From NCBI RefSeq assembly GCF_021107415.1, contig NZ_JAIOSW010000235.1, forward strand, positions 1-9,634: a stretch of 9,634 nucleotides of DNA. Reading direction: 5' to 3'. The stretch comes from Desulfobacula sp. Lineage in GTDB: Bacteria; Desulfobacterota; Desulfobacteria; Desulfobacterales; Desulfobacteraceae. Positions 1-6,492 of the stretch are shown here, in pieces. The position numbers were made by a program, and so were the translations under genes. Positions within the stretch are counted from its first letter, which is position 1. The number at the start of each line of letters is the position of its first letter. The notes beneath the pieces are model-generated. The model was not told where the DNA came from and did no database searches. It was given only the letters and a program-made list of their open reading frames with translations.

Positions 1-48
1 ATAAATGTAATACTTTGGGTAAAAGTTTTCATAGGAGTTTTTACCTAA
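1..48. promoter_or_regulatory. Regulatory dyad block A at the left edge
   Basis: TGGGTAAAAGTTTTC (16-30) and ATAGGAGTTTTTACCTAA (31-48) repeat the elements of blocks B and C, with AAATGTAA at 3-10. The two elements are in swapped order relative to blocks B and C. Orientation is the same as the other blocks on the minus strand, so it probably serves a minus-strand gene beyond base 1; its promoter would be off-window. Confidence 0.45.
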
Positions 49-188
49 TGTTTATAAAATAAAAGTTTTTTCTTGTCACAGAAGGCCATAGATTTGAGCC
101 TCTTTTTTTGATCTTTAGCCGGGCTCTTTTGATTTTTTTTGTGTGCATTCCGGGCCGGGGTTCCTATCTTGAAATTATCTAAAATTTT

Positions 189-215
189 AGTGGGGTGGCT
201 GGTTAGGTCCTCCTG
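189..215 (+). repeat. IS terminal inverted repeat, left
   Basis: Begins AGTGGGGTGG and ends TCCTCCTG; 24 of 27 bases match the right repeat (1211-1237) when that is read on the minus strand. Confidence 0.85.
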
Positions 216-220
216 CCGTA

Positions 221-1195
221 TCACCAAGAATATCCGTGCGTAACTTTCTCATCTGTAATTGGGCTAGTCGCAACAGCTTGCTCTATCAGTCGTCGAAAAA
301 CTAATCCACGACTACTGGAAGTTCGGCGATTGAAACGAAAAGTAAACTCTTCTAAATACGCTCGTAAATGTTCGGGATCAAACGATCCTTGATGAGTGCC
401 CAACATCCAGCGTTTGAACAAACTTGCAATGCGATGTACTCCTGGCAAGTTAACATGAGCAGGATCACCACTGTCGGAAAGTACAATCTTTTCATGTTTA
501 AAACCGCACTTTAGAAGATCGTTATAACCGCCCCAGCCGTCGGTATATATTGTTGCTCCCGGCTTAACCGTTTCTTGCACAAACGGAACCAAATTATCCC
601 CGGATGCATCTGTAACAGGTCGCATCCGTACTCTTCCGTATCCTTTCGGGGATTTAAGCTCAACTGCAATTACGACAATGCACTTGTGAGCGCCACGACC
701 CCTCTTACCATTTTGTTTAACACCTCCTACTAAAGTTTCGTCTACCTCGACATTGCCACCCAAAAGACTTCTGTTGGGGCGAACCATTGCCACCCGGTAA
801 CGTTGCAACATGGCCCAGGCCACACGATAACTGGTCCCCAATGTGCGTTGAAGTGTCTTTGCCGACATACCATTTTTTGCGGTAGTCATATGCCAAGCCG
901 CCTCAAACCATGTTGTGAGAGGAGTGCGAGTTTTATCGAAAATTGTTTTAGCTGTGATTGATGTCTGGTGGCGACATGCAGAGCATACCATACGGCTGCG
1001 TGTCTGGCTCCATGCTTCTTTCCTTTTGCCACAGGCAGGGCAAATAAATGTATCTGGCCATCGCAACTTTAGCAAGTATTTTGCGCATGCCTCATTATCT
1101 GGAAACATAGTCACAAACTCACGGTATGTATTCGGATAATCTCGCCCTGCAACAAGACTGGTTGAAAGCAGCACCATTTCATTCTGTGAATTCAT
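221..1195 (-). CDS. IS1595-family transposase (ISXO2-like DDE domain, zinc ribbon)
   Basis: The product is 324 residues, full length for the family. An N-terminal zinc ribbon uses C52, C55, C71 and C74 (CPAC...CSAC). A helical DNA-binding region around residues 90-140 includes TTWFEAAWHM and KTLQRTLGTSYRVAWAML, typical of IS1595 transposases. The ISXO2-like catalytic domain follows: VEVDET (D152), IYTDGWGGY (D219), then HRIASLFKRWMLGTHQG (254-270) and HLRAYLEEFTFRFNRR. At the third catalytic position, where many relatives have ENF, this protein has H254-R, the form seen in the ISPna2-like branch as I recall it. No frameshift or stop is seen, so it may still be active. The start has no good Shine-Dalgarno; ATG 1195 lies just inside the inverted repeat, and a second ATG six codons later is possible. 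Confidence 0.92.
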   Translation of the reverse strand: MNSQNEMVLLSTSLVAGRDYPNTYREFVTMFPDNEACAKYLLKLRWPDTFICPACGKRKEAWSQTRSRMVCSACRHQTSITAKTIFDKTRTPLTTWFEAAWHMTTAKNGMSAKTLQRTLGTSYRVAWAMLQRYRVAMVRPNRSLLGGNVEVDETLVGGVKQNGKRGRGAHKCIVVIAVELKSPKGYGRVRMRPVTDASGDNLVPFVQETVKPGATIYTDGWGGYNDLLKCGFKHEKIVLSDSGDPAHVNLPGVHRIASLFKRWMLGTHQGSFDPEHLRAYLEEFTFRFNRRTSSSRGLVFRRLIEQAVATSPITDEKVTHGYSW

Positions 1196-1733
1196 TGGGC
1201 AATACTATCACAGGAGGAGCTAACCGTCCACCCCACTTATCAATATTAACGTATACTGGCTCAACTGTCTGTAATATTATAATATCACCGACTTGATCAG
1301 AGCCAGGGTTATAAACAAAATTGATCCGATCATAAAATTCATCATGCAATTGATCGGGTTGTAGACCATAAAAATTTGCATTAATATGGGCATCTGCTGA
1401 TCCACCACCAGAGTAATTTACATTTATTGAATATTCAAATTCAAAGGATAAAAGAGCCAAATATGAAGTAGGGCCATCTTCATATCCAATTATTTGGAAT
1501 TCTAACCCCGATTTTGCTTCGGAGATACTTGAGGAAAAATAATCACCCATAACTCTAGCATAAGCATTTGTACCATCTGAAAATGCATCACCTTGGTATT
1601 CAACTCTATCCCCAGTAGTAAAAACAGTATCTTGCCCTATAACAACTTCTTCTACACTCAATACATATGGTGGATTAAAGCTAAGGAACAACAATAAAAC
1701 AAATCCTATTAGAATCTTTATTTTCATCTTCAA
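1179..1733 (-). CDS. Secreted hypothetical protein, 3' end truncated by the IS element
   Basis: The frame encodes 184 residues. A signal peptide is clear (MKMKIKILIGFVLLLFLSF, hydrophobic to about residue 20, cleavage probably just after YVLS). The mature part is acidic and beta-rich (YSINVNYSGGGSADAHINANF, shown here in part: YSINVNYSGG, ADAHINANF) and matches no family I recognise. The native sequence stops at about residue 166 (NIDK). The last 18 residues and the stop codon are read from the inverted repeat and transposase start region of the IS1595-family element, and overlap the transposase gene by 17 bases. The original C-terminus is therefore missing and the protein may be non-functional. 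GGAGG lies 12 bases before ATG 1733, somewhat long; starting two codons later is possible. Control appears to be sigma-54-dependent, like the large repeat-protein gene. Confidence 0.7.
   Translation of the reverse strand: MKMKIKILIGFVLLLFLSFNPPYVLSVEEVVIGQDTVFTTGDRVEYQGDAFSDGTNAYARVMGDYFSSSISEAKSGLEFQIIGYEDGPTSYLALLSFEFEYSINVNYSGGGSADAHINANFYGLQPDQLHDEFYDRINFVYNPGSDQVGDIIILQTVEPVYVNIDKWGGRLAPPVIVLPNEFTE
1211..1237 (-). repeat. IS terminal inverted repeat, right
   Basis: The minus strand begins AGTGGGGTGG and ends TCCTCCTG. It is also read as coding sequence (WGGRLAPP) by the truncated gene it interrupts. Confidence 0.85.
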
Positions 1734-1794
1734 TTATTCCCTCCAGTGATTGATCAAAGCAATCTTTTTTTTTGCGTATTAATTTAGAATATCA

Positions 1795-1810
1795 TGCAAA
1801 AATTGGTCCG
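1795..1810 (-). promoter_or_regulatory. Sigma-54-like (-24/-12) promoter for the truncated secreted-protein gene
   Basis: The minus-strand sequence CGGACCAATTTTTGCA has GG (1809-1808) and GC (1797-1796) exactly 10 bases apart and a TTTGCA -12 element. The predicted start is near 1784, leaving a leader of about 50 bases with no riboswitch. The same promoter type and the same upstream dyads occur before the 4118-6331 gene, so each supports the other. Confidence 0.6.
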
Positions 1811-1845
1811 AACAAATTGCATCCCAAAATCCCTTAATTTAGGCC

Positions 1846-1898
1846 ATAGGTATTTTTACCTATGAAAAAAATGTAACAATTGTGGGTAAACTTTTTCC
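1846..1898. promoter_or_regulatory. Regulatory dyad block B (candidate enhancer-binding-protein sites)
   Basis: ATAGGTATTTTTACCTAT at 1846-1863 is a perfect dyad with 7-bp arms and a 4-base centre. It is followed by GAAAAAAATGTAAC (1864-1877) and then TGGGTAAACTTTTTCC (1883-1898), a half-palindrome. Bases 1864-1895 match the distal part of block C (6596-6627) at 30 of 32 positions. Bases 1853-1875 match 6564-6586 exactly. The dyad is centred about 70 bases upstream of the start predicted from the promoter at 1795-1810. Confidence 0.6.
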
Positions 1899-2095
1899 TA
1901 TTTGGTGAAGTACATTATTTTGTCAAATTTTAATAAAAATTCTACTATATAGAAAAATTCAAAATCAAATAAATCAAGACTTCATTATAGTAATTGGAGA
2001 TATCGAACACATTTTTGTTCCAGCCCTGGAAAAATTCCAATCATTTTTTAGCTCTCTGTGAAAGTTTGACTTTGTTTCCACATTACCAGAGGGTA

Positions 2096-3109
2096 TCATT
2101 TTTGACTTTTGAGTTTTCTAATCTCTTCAATCGTGTCATGCAGACTTTGTTCCATTGAAATTTGTTGTTGCCAGCCCAGAACATCTTTGATTCGCTGATT
2201 GCTGAAATTCCATAATTTTCCCTTCATTGTTGCCATGAACTCTGGTGAAGCTATCAGAGGTGTCCCCAATGTCAGACGGTTGAATTTATCAAAAAATCCC
2301 ATAGCACCCATCATGAAATTCGGCAGGGTCATGAGTGGCAATGGAATTTTGGAATCTAAACTGTGCATGGTTTCAATAATATCACGAAACATCGGGGATA
2401 TGTCATTGCAGACAATAAATCGCCCTTCACACTCTTTTTCACCGGCAAGGATATGTGCAGTTACTACATCCCGAACATCTACATAGGGGTAATTCATCTG
2501 CATTACACCCAGTCGCATGGCACCCATCATCAGAGCTTCCAACACGTCAATGGTAGGCGTATTCCTTGCGAACCCAGGCCCTGCAATAGTACCAGGCAGA
2601 ATAGACACCATATGAAGTTTCTTTTCCCTGGCAATTTTCCAGGCCAGTTTTTCACCTTCCGTTTTCGCTTTAATATAGGGGACCCTTTTATCATTAGTCC
2701 AATTGCTTTCATTTGAAGGAGGGGTGTTGGGCAAGGTCATTGGAAGGGTGACAACTGAGGACGTCAGTACAATTTTTCTGACTTTTGCCTGCACAGCAGC
2801 ATAAAATGTATTTTCGATTCCCTTAATGGAGGCATCAATAATTTCTTGTTTCCTGCCTGGTTCAGTATATGAATAAACCGCAGCTGTGTGGAATAATAAA
2901 TCGATACCTTCCATGGCAGCCTCAAGTTGGTCCGGTCGGTTCAAGTCCGCTTCAACAAGGTCAATATCTCCAAGAGATTTAAGTCGCTGCACTTTTCGAG
3001 TGTCTTTTAAAGAGCGGATACTTCCTCGAACTGTATGCTCTTTTTTGAGCAACCCTTTGATTAAATTATATCCCAGATGTCCGTTTGCACCTGTAACAAG
3101 AACTTTCAT
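2096..3109 (-). CDS. NAD(P)-dependent extended SDR, dihydroflavonol-4-reductase/epimerase-like
   Basis: The product is 337 residues, a normal length for an extended short-chain dehydrogenase. Starting at 3109, the Rossmann glycine loop TGANGHLG is at residues 6-13. An acidic residue in VEADLNRP (about 55) would contact the adenine, and FHTAA (73-77) is the equivalent of the NAG motif. SSVV (117-120) supplies the catalytic serine, and YIKAK (Y145, K149) is the catalytic YxxxK pair. ILPGTIAGPG (about 171-180) is the conserved loop following the active site. This pattern is seen in dihydroflavonol-4-reductase-like, 3-beta-HSD-like and HpnA-like oxidoreductases acting on an aldehyde, ketone or sugar nucleotide; the substrate cannot be read. 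It appears monocistronic, separated by more than 350 bases on both sides and lacking the regulatory dyads of its neighbours. It is cytoplasmic. Confidence 0.87.
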   Translation of the reverse strand: MKVLVTGANGHLGYNLIKGLLKKEHTVRGSIRSLKDTRKVQRLKSLGDIDLVEADLNRPDQLEAAMEGIDLLFHTAAVYSYTEPGRKQEIIDASIKGIENTFYAAVQAKVRKIVLTSSVVTLPMTLPNTPPSNESNWTNDKRVPYIKAKTEGEKLAWKIAREKKLHMVSILPGTIAGPGFARNTPTIDVLEALMMGAMRLGVMQMNYPYVDVRDVVTAHILAGEKECEGRFIVCNDISPMFRDIIETMHSLDSKIPLPLMTLPNFMMGAMGFFDKFNRLTLGTPLIASPEFMATMKGKLWNFSNQRIKDVLGWQQQISMEQSLHDTIEEIRKLKSQK

Positions 3110-3114
3110 GGGTC

Positions 3115-3120
3115 TCTCCT
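3115..3120 (-). promoter_or_regulatory. Ribosome binding site fixing the SDR start at 3109
   Basis: AGGAGA (within AAAGGAGAG) on the minus strand is five bases before ATG 3109. That ATG begins MKVLVTGANGHLG, the expected N-terminal beta strand and glycine loop of an SDR. The longer open frame to 3163 would add 18 residues with no family support. Confidence 0.8.
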
Positions 3121-3503
3121 TTCTTAGGGTTATGATTTCCGATTTGAAACTTTTGATCTGCAATTCAGTATCAAGATAAAATATTGTTGTAAATAGGCAT
3201 GAACTCCTAATTTTGAATTGAAAGTTCTATATGGGCAACATTTGGTTTGCAAAAACTTTTCATTCAAGTATATGGAAAATCGCCGCTATCAAGTAAATAA
3301 GGCCTCCGTTATATTTTATTGGACCAAGTTGATTCTTGTTCAAGCCTGGAAAAAAATATTTCAAAATAAATTTGCTATATTATATCGTGGAATACGAAAG
3401 AATGTCTTTTTACAATATGTTTGGCTCATATATTTTAATGTGAATTGAACGTTTCCGGCAAGCAAAAACTACGATATATGGAATTTTAACATTAAGAAAA
3501 TTA

Positions 3504-3534
3504 TTTAGCAGGGCCATTTAAAGACCCTACTAAA
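3504..3534 (-). terminator. Probable intrinsic terminator after the dockerin-like gene
   Basis: The arms TTTAGTAGGG and CCCTGCTAAA (minus strand) pair over ten positions with one mismatch, around an 11-base loop. They are followed by AT-rich TAATTTTCTT. It begins 20 bases past the stop of the 3554-3937 gene. The short, broken T-run makes it weaker than a textbook terminator. Confidence 0.5.
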
Positions 3535-3553
3535 TTTTATGTTAATAATATTT

Positions 3554-3937
3554 TCAGTTAAAACAATCAGTTCTCCCAAATTCAGATCCAAAACTTTCAA
3601 TGTCGGATGCATTATAGGGAGGATTTATAAACTGATACAGATCGAAACCATCGACATCACCATCCGGTTCTAAATCCCAGATACAACCGCTTGTGGTCAT
3701 TGTATACCAGAAACCTGCGTAAAGGTCATAATTTTCAGATGACACCGGTGCGACAGGCGAGGATTGGCCCAGTGTTGAGTGAGTCTGAAAACCAGTTGAA
3801 GCCATGGGTATACCGGCGCCTGACATGACACTGCTTGTTATGGAATAGCTGGTGCTATGCATCCTGCTAAAAGCATTTCCAGAAAAGAAGAAAAGCAATC
3901 CCATCACAAAGAACAAAATAAATATTTTTATTTTCAT
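3554..3937 (-). CDS. Small secreted protein with C-terminal dockerin-like calcium loop
   Basis: The product is 127 residues starting MKIKIFILFF. A start 19 codons upstream is open but would place charged residues before the signal peptide, and only the ATG at 3937 has an AAGGAG site six bases upstream. Residues 1-24 are a signal peptide. Residues 25-80 contain a Ser/Thr/Gly-rich segment ending ENYDLYAGFWYTM. The tail CIWDLEPDGDVDGFDL (85-100) carries a DxDxDGxDL calcium-binding loop like the first half of a type I dockerin, and the protein closes GSEFGRTDCFN. Two cysteines (C85, C125) bracket this module and could form a disulphide in the periplasm or outside. Only one calcium loop is clear. 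The gene lies 180 bases downstream of the repeat-protein gene with no obvious terminator between, so it may be read in the same transcript. The biological role is unknown; surface attachment is possible. Confidence 0.78.
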   Translation of the reverse strand: MKIKIFILFFVMGLLFFFSGNAFSRMHSTSYSITSSVMSGAGIPMASTGFQTHSTLGQSSPVAPVSSENYDLYAGFWYTMTTSGCIWDLEPDGDVDGFDLYQFINPPYNASDIESFGSEFGRTDCFN

Positions 3938-3943
3938 GAACAA

Positions 3944-3949
3944 CTCCTT
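3944..3949 (-). promoter_or_regulatory. Ribosome binding site fixing the start at 3937
   Basis: AAGGAG on the minus strand lies six bases before ATG 3937. It selects the shorter reading frame, whose N-terminus is a clean signal peptide, over the open frame extending to 3994. Confidence 0.75.
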
Positions 3950-4117
3950 ATATAAATTCAATTTTATACCCGTTATATTTTTTATAAAATTCATGGCGGC
4001 AAATATTAATCAGCCTCCAAAAGTATCACTGCCAGTCAGTTAAACACCTCAATAAACACTCAGAAACTGATCTAATTTTAAGCAGATGATTCCAAAAGAC
4101 GATCATGGCCTCAGCCG

Positions 4118-6331
4118 CTAATCATCCTGAAACAAATCCCCTGCCTGCCAGTTGTTGAAATCGGATACACTACGATTATACCCCCCGCTGACGCTGGATG
4201 ATGGACCGCTGGCTGTATTTTCAAAGCCTCCGCTGACGCTGGATGATGAACCGCTGGCTTCATTGAATTGGCCCCCGCTGACGCTGGCATGATTGGTAGT
4301 GGCCGTGTTGTCTCTGCCCCCGCTGATGCTCGATGTTCCTCCGATAGCTATGTTGTTCCAACCCCCGCTCACCGTTGAAGCGTTACCCATGTAGTGATTG
4401 GTGAGCGCTGGGTCACCAGAGATATTACTCTTACCCCCCAGGATGGCTGAATAATTGCCAAAGGCCTGATTGCCCTCATTGCCTACGTAGATGGTGTAAC
4501 CACCGCCCCCGCCGACGAATGAATAATCACCGCTGGCTTTATTATAGCTGCCCCCGCTGATGCTGGCTGTATTGCCGCTGGTTTCGTTATTCCCGCCTCC
4601 GCTGATGCTGGCACCATCGCCGCTGGTTTCGTTATTCCCGCCTCCGCTGATGCTGGATGATGTACCGCTGGCTACATTGCTATAGCCCCCGCTGATGCTG
4701 GATGATGAACCGCTGGCTACATTGCCATAGCCCCCACTGACGCTGGAATAGGTTTCCATTGCATGATTACCTTGGCCCCCGCTGACGCTTGTATGTATGC
4801 CGCCGGTTGCGTTATTATAGCCTCCACTGACGCTGGAATAGGTTCCCATTGCATGATTACCTTCGCCCCCACTGACACTGGCATATGGACCTGAAATTGT
4901 ATTCTTCATTCCTGCAACCAAACCTCCATAGGAAGAATAATTTTGTTTTGCCCCAACCACAATATTATGTGAGCCAGTACGATCATTGGGATCAGGAACT
5001 GGGCGTGATTCATTATATCCAACAATCAGATTTCCAAGTCCATTGGTGCCATCAGTTGTCCCCGTTCCATTGACAACGTGGACATTCACACCGCTGAAGG
5101 TGATATCGTTGTCGTTTCGGGTGACATTGGTCAGCAGAGTTTCCAGTGCCGCTATTTTACTTTCCAGGGATGCGATGCGGGTCTCCAGGGCATTGACATA
5201 GGCCTGGGAGTGACCTGCACTCATCTGGGCAGAGCCGTCCGGGAATATGATCCCGTTGTCGTTGCCAGTCACCTTAATATTCCCTGCAACCTCTAATTTT
5301 TTGCTGGGAACTTCTGTACCAATTCCGACATTGCCCTCGTTGGATATTACCATTCGACTCCACTTTAATGTTGATCCATTCGGTGTTGTAAAAAAATAAA
5401 TTTTTGTTCCCTTGGATGTATCATTAAAATTTTCTGAGGCCAGAAGACTAATTCCTGCATTGGAACCAGAACCCCACGATGTTCCACCATAGCCTTTCCC
5501 ACCAAAGTAATTCAGTAAATCATGTTCGTGAACTGCTGTTGGGGCTGTGGATGTTCCTCTCGCCTTTCTTCCTACATACATGGGAGACGAGAACTGGCTG
5601 TCTCCATATGCCGAAGAATAATAAGATACCGCTTTGTTTTCATCACTTATCTCAAGCTTGCTGATGGGATTTATGGTGCCTATACCCACGTTACCGGTTT
5701 CTTGCTGAATGACCAACGCATCTTCTGCATTATAGGCTCCGATGCGGACCCCGTAATCGTAAACGGCCTTGATGTAATTTCCGTAATCCCCCAGATAAAT
5801 AGTCCCTTCCTCCCCCGTGGCATCGAAGCTTCCAAGGCCCTGAACCATCAGATTATTGAGATCAAGATCAACCATGCCCTCGTCTGCGCTGAGGAAAGCA
5901 GTAGAGTCAATACCGTCCAGGGTATCTGCATTATCGGCATGAAAGGCATAGGCAGTGCTTATCAGGCGCTGGCGCGGGGTCAGGATTTCCCAGGTTGCTT
6001 CGTCTAGATTGTAGATCTCAACTTCAATACCCACAAAAGGAACAGAAAAAATATCTTCAGAGAGTGGCACGACCGCACCAAGATTGACATTAAAAATGCC
6101 ATCGGTTATCAGAACATTCTGTTCCTCACTCCAAAGTTTATTTCCGCCAGTGAGGTCATCATAGAGATGAAACTTCATGTCATAGGTTGCATTTAAGGAA
6201 TTACCGTCTGTATCGGTTGCTTTCCCCTGAAAATTTATCTGCCCCGGCACCTGTGCATGGGATACCAATGGGAATAATACCAGCAGGAACAATATGCCTG
6301 TAATGAATGTAAATATTTTCATCTGCTTCAT
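4118..6331 (-). CDS. Secreted tail-fibre/YadA-head-like repeat protein (737 residues)
   Basis: A signal peptide covers residues 1-26 (hydrophobic core, SHA then Q). Residues 27-130 form an N-terminal domain beginning VPGQINFQGKATDTDG and ending TPRQRLISTAYAFHADNADTLDG, common at the start of surface fibre proteins. Two GNVGIGT motifs (213-219, 333-339) are typical of tail-fibre proteins. A coiled coil at about 376-403 (ALETRIASLESKIAALETLL) suggests a trimer. A linker carries NLIVGYN and SHNIVVG. Residues 481-723 are fifteen repeats with core SSVSGGYxNxASG, like YadA-head (Hep_Hag) left-handed beta-roll repeats. The protein ends NWQAGDLFQDD with no outer-membrane beta-barrel anchor, so it is unlike a classical trimeric autotransporter. 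The ATG at 6331 follows a GGGGGAAG ribosome site. Expression appears to need sigma-54 and the riboswitch. The likely role, by inference, is adhesion or matrix building. Confidence 0.85.
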   Translation of the reverse strand: MKQMKIFTFITGILFLLVLFPLVSHAQVPGQINFQGKATDTDGNSLNATYDMKFHLYDDLTGGNKLWSEEQNVLITDGIFNVNLGAVVPLSEDIFSVPFVGIEVEIYNLDEATWEILTPRQRLISTAYAFHADNADTLDGIDSTAFLSADEGMVDLDLNNLMVQGLGSFDATGEEGTIYLGDYGNYIKAVYDYGVRIGAYNAEDALVIQQETGNVGIGTINPISKLEISDENKAVSYYSSAYGDSQFSSPMYVGRKARGTSTAPTAVHEHDLLNYFGGKGYGGTSWGSGSNAGISLLASENFNDTSKGTKIYFFTTPNGSTLKWSRMVISNEGNVGIGTEVPSKKLEVAGNIKVTGNDNGIIFPDGSAQMSAGHSQAYVNALETRIASLESKIAALETLLTNVTRNDNDITFSGVNVHVVNGTGTTDGTNGLGNLIVGYNESRPVPDPNDRTGSHNIVVGAKQNYSSYGGLVAGMKNTISGPYASVSGGEGNHAMGTYSSVSGGYNNATGGIHTSVSGGQGNHAMETYSSVSGGYGNVASGSSSSISGGYSNVASGTSSSISGGGNNETSGDGASISGGGNNETSGNTASISGGSYNKASGDYSFVGGGGGYTIYVGNEGNQAFGNYSAILGGKSNISGDPALTNHYMGNASTVSGGWNNIAIGGTSSISGGRDNTATTNHASVSGGQFNEASGSSSSVSGGFENTASGPSSSVSGGYNRSVSDFNNWQAGDLFQDD
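4163..4891 (-). repeat. In-frame 45-bp tandem repeats (15 units) in the repeat protein
   Basis: Fifteen units encode GxxSSVSGGxxNxAS. Thirteen are 15 residues long. Units nine and ten (residues 601-648) are 24 residues, each with a 9-residue expansion and a degenerate core (SFVGGGGG, SAILGGKS). Adjacent units are close at the DNA level: the ETS-G-ASISGGGNN units at about 4565-4660, and the two-unit (90-bp) block with GNHAM and SSVSGGY occurring twice (about 4731-4891). This points to recent duplication and to a tract prone to unit gain and loss. Confidence 0.9.
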
Positions 6332-6386
6332 CTTAACTTCCCCCTTTAGAATTTGGTCTGTAATACCAAATTTGTGAACTCATAAA

Positions 6387-6419
6387 CAAAAAGCCGGGAT
6401 GCTCAATGGCAACCCGGCT
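6387..6419 (-). terminator. Intrinsic terminator forming the riboswitch expression platform
   Basis: On the minus strand the arms AGCCGGG (6419-6413) and CCCGGCT (6398-6392) pair perfectly. An inner TGCC/AGCA-type stem with a four-base loop stacks above a T-T mismatch. The 3' arm runs directly into a T-run (CTTTTTG). It lies in the leader, not after a gene. Its 5' arm is simultaneously part of the aptamer, the standard arrangement for transcriptional riboswitches. Confidence 0.8.
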
Positions 6420-6482
6420 ATCTTTTATGACCCGTGGTATTCCGTCCCTGCTTCTCAACAAGTTTGGCTTTATCTTTGTTTG
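6392..6482 (-). ncRNA. GEMM-I type cyclic-dinucleotide riboswitch (probably c-di-GMP) with terminator expression platform
   Basis: On the minus strand the leader carries the GEMM-I order of elements. First is AAAGCCAAAC. Next is a stem CTTGTT/AGCAGG capped by a GAGA (GNRA) loop, then GGGACGGAATACC, then ACGGGTC...GATAGCCGGG and TTGCC. Compared with the commonest form (GGCAAACC ... GGGACGCAAAGCC), the pair flanking the AAA has changed from GC/GC to CC/GG, which keeps pairing. The G immediately before it, which I align with the ligand-contacting G of the c-di-GMP class (A in the cGAMP variant), is retained. The CC-CGG/CCG-GG stem uses the AGCCGGG segment (6419-6413) that is also the first arm of the terminator at 6392-6419. 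Ligand binding should therefore block termination, giving an ON switch. It controls the 4118-6331 gene, whose start lies about 60 bases downstream. The AATACC (for AAAGCC) is a departure and the ligand call is inference. Confidence 0.72.
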
Positions 6483-6492
6483 CTATAATATA

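Larger units (their letters stand above)
189..1237 (-). mobile_element. IS1595-family insertion sequence, 1049 bp
   Basis: Terminal inverted repeats are visible. The left end at 189 starts AGTGGGGTGGCTGGTTAG, and the right end, read on the minus strand from 1237, starts AGTGGGGTGGACGGTTAG. Over the outer 27 bases, 24 match, ending TCCTCCTG on both. One transposase gene fills the element and its stop lies within 35 bases of the left end. No 8-bp target duplication, usual for this family, is seen: left flank AAAATTTT, right flank TATCAATA. This suggests an adjacent deletion, recombination between copies, or decay of the duplication. Confidence 0.88.
1734..2095. other. 362-base intergenic region upstream of the truncated secreted-protein gene
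   Basis: It holds the sigma-54-like promoter (1795-1810) and dyad block B (1846-1898). The remainder, about 1905-2095, is very AT-rich and contains no open frame or clear terminator for the SDR gene. A small inverted repeat TTCCA-GCCC-TGGAA at about 2020-2033 lacks a following T-run on either strand. Confidence 0.5.
3110..3553. other. 444-base intergenic region between the dockerin-like gene and the SDR gene
   Basis: Apart from the terminator at 3504-3534 and the ribosome site at 3115-3120, I see no gene, RNA structure or clear promoter. It is AT-rich. It has neither the ATRGG...CCYAT dyads nor a -24/-12 pair, in contrast to the intergenic regions at 1734-2095 and 6332-6718. A short open frame on the plus strand (3218-3448) starts with TTG, has no ribosome site and no recognisable content. 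Confidence 0.5.

Noticed and set aside
96..134. Possible plus-strand terminator (GAGCC/GGCTC then T-rich run)
   Set aside because: Only five pairs with a 21-base loop, and no plus-strand gene precedes it in the window.
45..227. 60-residue minus-strand open frame at the left edge
   Set aside because: Its first 13 codons lie in the IS inverted repeat, the rest is a lysine-rich, low-complexity read of AT-rich DNA, and there is no ribosome site. It could be a fragment of the interrupted gene's tail but nothing supports that.
2018..2036. Inverted repeat TTCCA-GCCC-TGGAA as terminator of the SDR gene
   Set aside because: No T-run follows the stem on the minus strand; too short to call.
3218..3448. 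76-residue plus-strand open frame
   Set aside because: TTG start, no Shine-Dalgarno, composition expected from AT-rich non-coding DNA, and no recognisable motif.
3938..4117. Separate riboswitch or sigma-54 promoter for the dockerin-like gene
   Set aside because: No GG-N10-GC pair, no dyad and no GEMM-like elements were found in this interval; read-through from the upstream gene is simpler.
4163..4891. CRISPR-like regular repeat spacing
   Set aside because: The 45-bp period is in frame with codons and encodes a conserved SVSGG core without unique spacers, so it is a protein repeat.
5522..6007. 161-residue plus-strand open frame opposite the repeat-protein gene
   Set aside because: It is antisense to a well-supported coding region with signal peptide and domain motifs, and has no recognisable content.
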